DNA from: Pyrocephalus nanus
Taxonomy: Eukaryota > Chordata > Aves > Passeriformes > Tyrannidae
Assembly (NCBI GenBank): GCA_038380795.1
Contig: CM076274.1
Location: 16,524,027-16,588,026 of the forward strand
Reading direction: 5' to 3'
Length of the DNA stretch: 64,000 bases
The translations under genes were made by a program, and so were the position numbers. This document shows positions 61,848-64,000 of the stretch, one piece after another (position 1 is the first letter of the stretch; each line of letters opens with the position of its first letter). The notes under the pieces were generated by a model that was given only the letters and a program-made list of their open reading frames with translations, was not told the origin of the DNA and did not search any database.

Positions 61848-63042
61848 GTGAGTGGATACATAATTCATTTTCTCATCAAAAGAAAAAAAAAAAAGAGAAA
61901 TTTGTAGTTTTTTTTTATTTTATGGTGTCAAACATTGCTGATAAAATAAATGAAGGCAATCACCTCACTTTCAGAAAGAAATACATATATTACTTTATTT
62001 ACTCAAAATTCTCTGTGAACATCTGTTAGCAATTAAGGACAATGTTGTCATAAAATAAATGTGATAAATTTGACAAAGAGCAGCATTTTGTTTAAACAAA
62101 ATAAACAGGAAAACATAATTTAATCTTCTCATAATTTAGACAAGTTCATGGCAAGTTAGAAATGATTGCCCTTAAGTTACTATGATGATTTTCTAATCAA
62201 AACGTAACTAGATTATTTTCAGATTTAGAATACAGCTATCCCTAATGTGAGAGGAGAACACTGCATTATAAAAAGAAAAATGTTACACCTGCTATACTGG
62301 AAAAGCTGAAGAACTTCCTCCCTCTTATTTACTGCATGTATAGAACCTGCCTTTATACTGCTTTAATTGAGTGCTAATTCACTGTTTACTTTGCATCTCT
62401 GTGAAGAGTGTTTTTCTTCACTGTAGGTAACCATGTTGTGGGGTTTGTTCCAGCAACCCTAAACTTCTAATTGATCTTAACCACAATTTCACAGGCTTTT
62501 CTCCTCTGACATTCCTCTCAGCCATTAGCTCATGTATTCAATTTTATTTAAACACACACAACTTTGCCTCCTTTCACATAATGGTAAAGGCATGCACAAG
62601 AATGCTCACATAATTTGTGACATCCTCATCATACCTACAGATGAAACACAGAACAGCAGCAACAAACATGTATTTACCAAGTTCAAGGTGTGCAAAGCCT
62701 TAAAAACCAGATCAGGTGTTACACAGAGCAAACATCTGTGTTTCTCCATGCAGCTAAACACTACATTTCCACACATTTTGTGGTCCTCTCCTTACAATGT
62801 TAAGCTGAAAGATCTCCTTGAAAATCCTTTTTAAGAACCAGAAAGAGCTTTTTAAACATTTTCCTTATTACCAGTCTTCCTTAAGCCTTTTCAAAGTCAG
62901 TGAATATTTGCAGCTGAAGAAATTTGTTGAGCACTGTTGATGATGGACACCATCACTTACACCTTTCCATTATATTGTCTATTCTACACAAAACCAGCCT
63001 ATGCCTGGCTTGTCTTAATGTTAGCAAGGGTTCAAAGCTCAC

Positions 63043-63278
63043 CCTGCATCTTCAGGGTAAGGCTCTTTCCTGTACTTGACTATCCAGCTGCATTCATTTA
63101 ATATTCCCTCCTGGGTATATCCTTTAAAACTCTTGTCTGCTGCAAGATGCATTCGGCATGGCAAGCAGATTGCACCCTGCTGTGCTGTGTAAAACACCAT
63201 ATCCCAGTGGTACTTTTCAATGGAATCTCTGCAGTCTGGCAACTGGCAGAGGAGCATAAGCAAAAGGGATAAAATCAT
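63043..63278 (-). CDS. candidate first coding exon with signal peptide, family unknown
   Basis: An ATG at 63278 opens a frame of 78 codons plus two bases ending at GCAGG|GTGAGC, a good splice donor. The first 16 residues, MILSLLLMLLCQLPDC, form a typical signal peptide. The mature part is Cys-rich (GAICLPC, later NECSWIVKY), loosely like an Ig-type strand pair with a Cys and a following Trp. An out-of-frame ATG lies 11 bases upstream. It ends in phase 2, which does not fit CATSPERB-like exon A (phase 0 start), so it is either a first exon of another gene or an unconnected frame. I do not recognise the protein. Confidence 0.4.
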
Positions 63279-63380
63279 TTTTGTTCCATATTTCAAAGCA
63301 GTTGGATTCTTTTTTCTTCCTAGACGAGCTACTAAAAAAGTACCTTCATTCTACCACTGGTTTCTTAGAATGCCTTATGA

Positions 63381-63410
63381 GATAGATATATATATGTATA
63401 TACACACAGA
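63381..63410. repeat. (GATA/TA)n microsatellite
   Basis: GATAGATATATATATGTATA followed by CACAC, about 100 bp upstream of the candidate signal-peptide exon in minus-strand sense. Confidence 0.85.
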
Positions 63411-64000
63411 AACATGATGGTCAGAATGCTCAGCACAGCCAGAACTCACTCTGCAACAACGGGCTAAGACTGCTGCACAAAACTATGTTATTAATTCTGT
63501 TGTAATTAAAACTATGCTGCTGTTTAAGTGTGCCTAAAATCTCAGCAAGACAGAGATGCACAGGACTTCCATTAACCATTTGAAGGACTCTTCCAACAAA
63601 ATTTCCAGGCTCAATAACTGCCAATAGATGTTATCTAGTTTATAATATCTAGAGACATTAATAAAATTATTCCTTATCATTGCACAATATAAGATCCACT
63701 CCCTTTAGCAAAGACATTTTTAACTAGACAATATAAACTGGTGGGAGAGAAACAGAGAGAGAAAAAAGGAGAGAATTTTTTGAGGTTACAAGGCAAACTA
63801 AAGGCAAAAATCTCAAAATGTTATTTGTGCCACCAGAATCCCTTCCCACTGGGCACATATTAGTCACAATCATTGCATCACAGCTTGTTTTCCTTCTTAT
63901 CCTTTTCTTTAAATAACTCAGACTTTCCATGAATACAATTAATTTCTTTATTGAGAGGTTGGTCAAACACTGGCAGAGGTTCCTAGAGAGGTGTTTGTTG

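Larger units (their letters stand above)
60457..63042. other. non-coding, expected site of the missing signal-peptide exon
   Basis: The exon preceding CATSPERB-like exon A should end in phase 0 in or upstream of this interval. No ATG plus hydrophobic stretch plus donor was found on the minus strand here. The interval holds the ancient repeat fragments at 61.4 and 61.8 kb and several poly(T) runs. Confidence 0.45.
43043..63278 (-). other. CATSPERB: span searched for remaining CATSPERB exons
   Basis: This wider interval is where further minus-strand exons would be expected. Extra acceptor-like sites are present at 56776 (a superb pyrimidine tract, unassigned reading frame) and 47665 (CTTATCTTTTCCTAG, short open frame with Tyr and Ser-Val-Thr, no donor). 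I could not place the Asp-box-like strand, the membrane segment or the C-terminal tail of CATSPERB anywhere in it. Confidence 0.3.

Noticed and set aside
1..64000. CRISPR arrays, operons, insertion sequences, tRNA or rRNA genes
   Set aside because: No regular spacer arrays, no dense coding, no cloverleaf or rRNA motifs; the CR1 and LTR content marks a vertebrate nuclear genome.

Overview
The window looks like a piece of a bird genome, probably a songbird. It is AT-rich and intron-like or intergenic. It carries two CR1 retrotransposon 3' ends and a solo LTR of a family I recognise from avian endogenous retroviruses. I see no rRNA, tRNA, CRISPR or operon-like organisation. No open reading frame exceeds 147 codons, and no complete gene is present.

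The main result is a set of minus-strand exon-like blocks between about 60.5 kb and 49.1 kb. Most have a good polypyrimidine tract and AG acceptor, and several have a good GT donor. Read in order, they spell peptides that match, collinearly, the N-terminal third of CATSPERB, the beta auxiliary subunit of the sperm calcium channel CatSper. The human comparison is from memory. Short anchors include II[KQ][LI]Y, IT followed eight residues later by EE[FW], IPESE, AND, [YF]N-x9-FE[VI], SC[FL]Yx3PxL and GVxxFYN. CatSper genes, including CATSPERB, have been reported lost in birds. I therefore read this as a decayed CATSPERB locus. In support, one exon runs into a stop without a donor, two junctions have mismatched phases, and the C-terminal two thirds was not found. 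A strongly diverged living gene is the alternative. In human the gene lies between PPP4R3A and TC2N; neither is visible here.

Layout: 1-34 kb is mostly unassigned non-coding DNA with an ancient hairpin repeat (7.4 kb), a small CpG-rich patch with a CTCF-like motif and poly(A) (17.2-17.4 kb), a purine tract (19.1 kb) and the CR1 fragments (22.9 and 24.7 kb). At 34.5 kb the LTR sits between two diverged copies of an ~80 bp sequence. 35-49 kb is non-coding with a few weak candidate exons. 49-60.5 kb is the CATSPERB-like locus. At 63.0-63.3 kb there is a separate minus-strand candidate first exon with a signal peptide, not assigned to any family.
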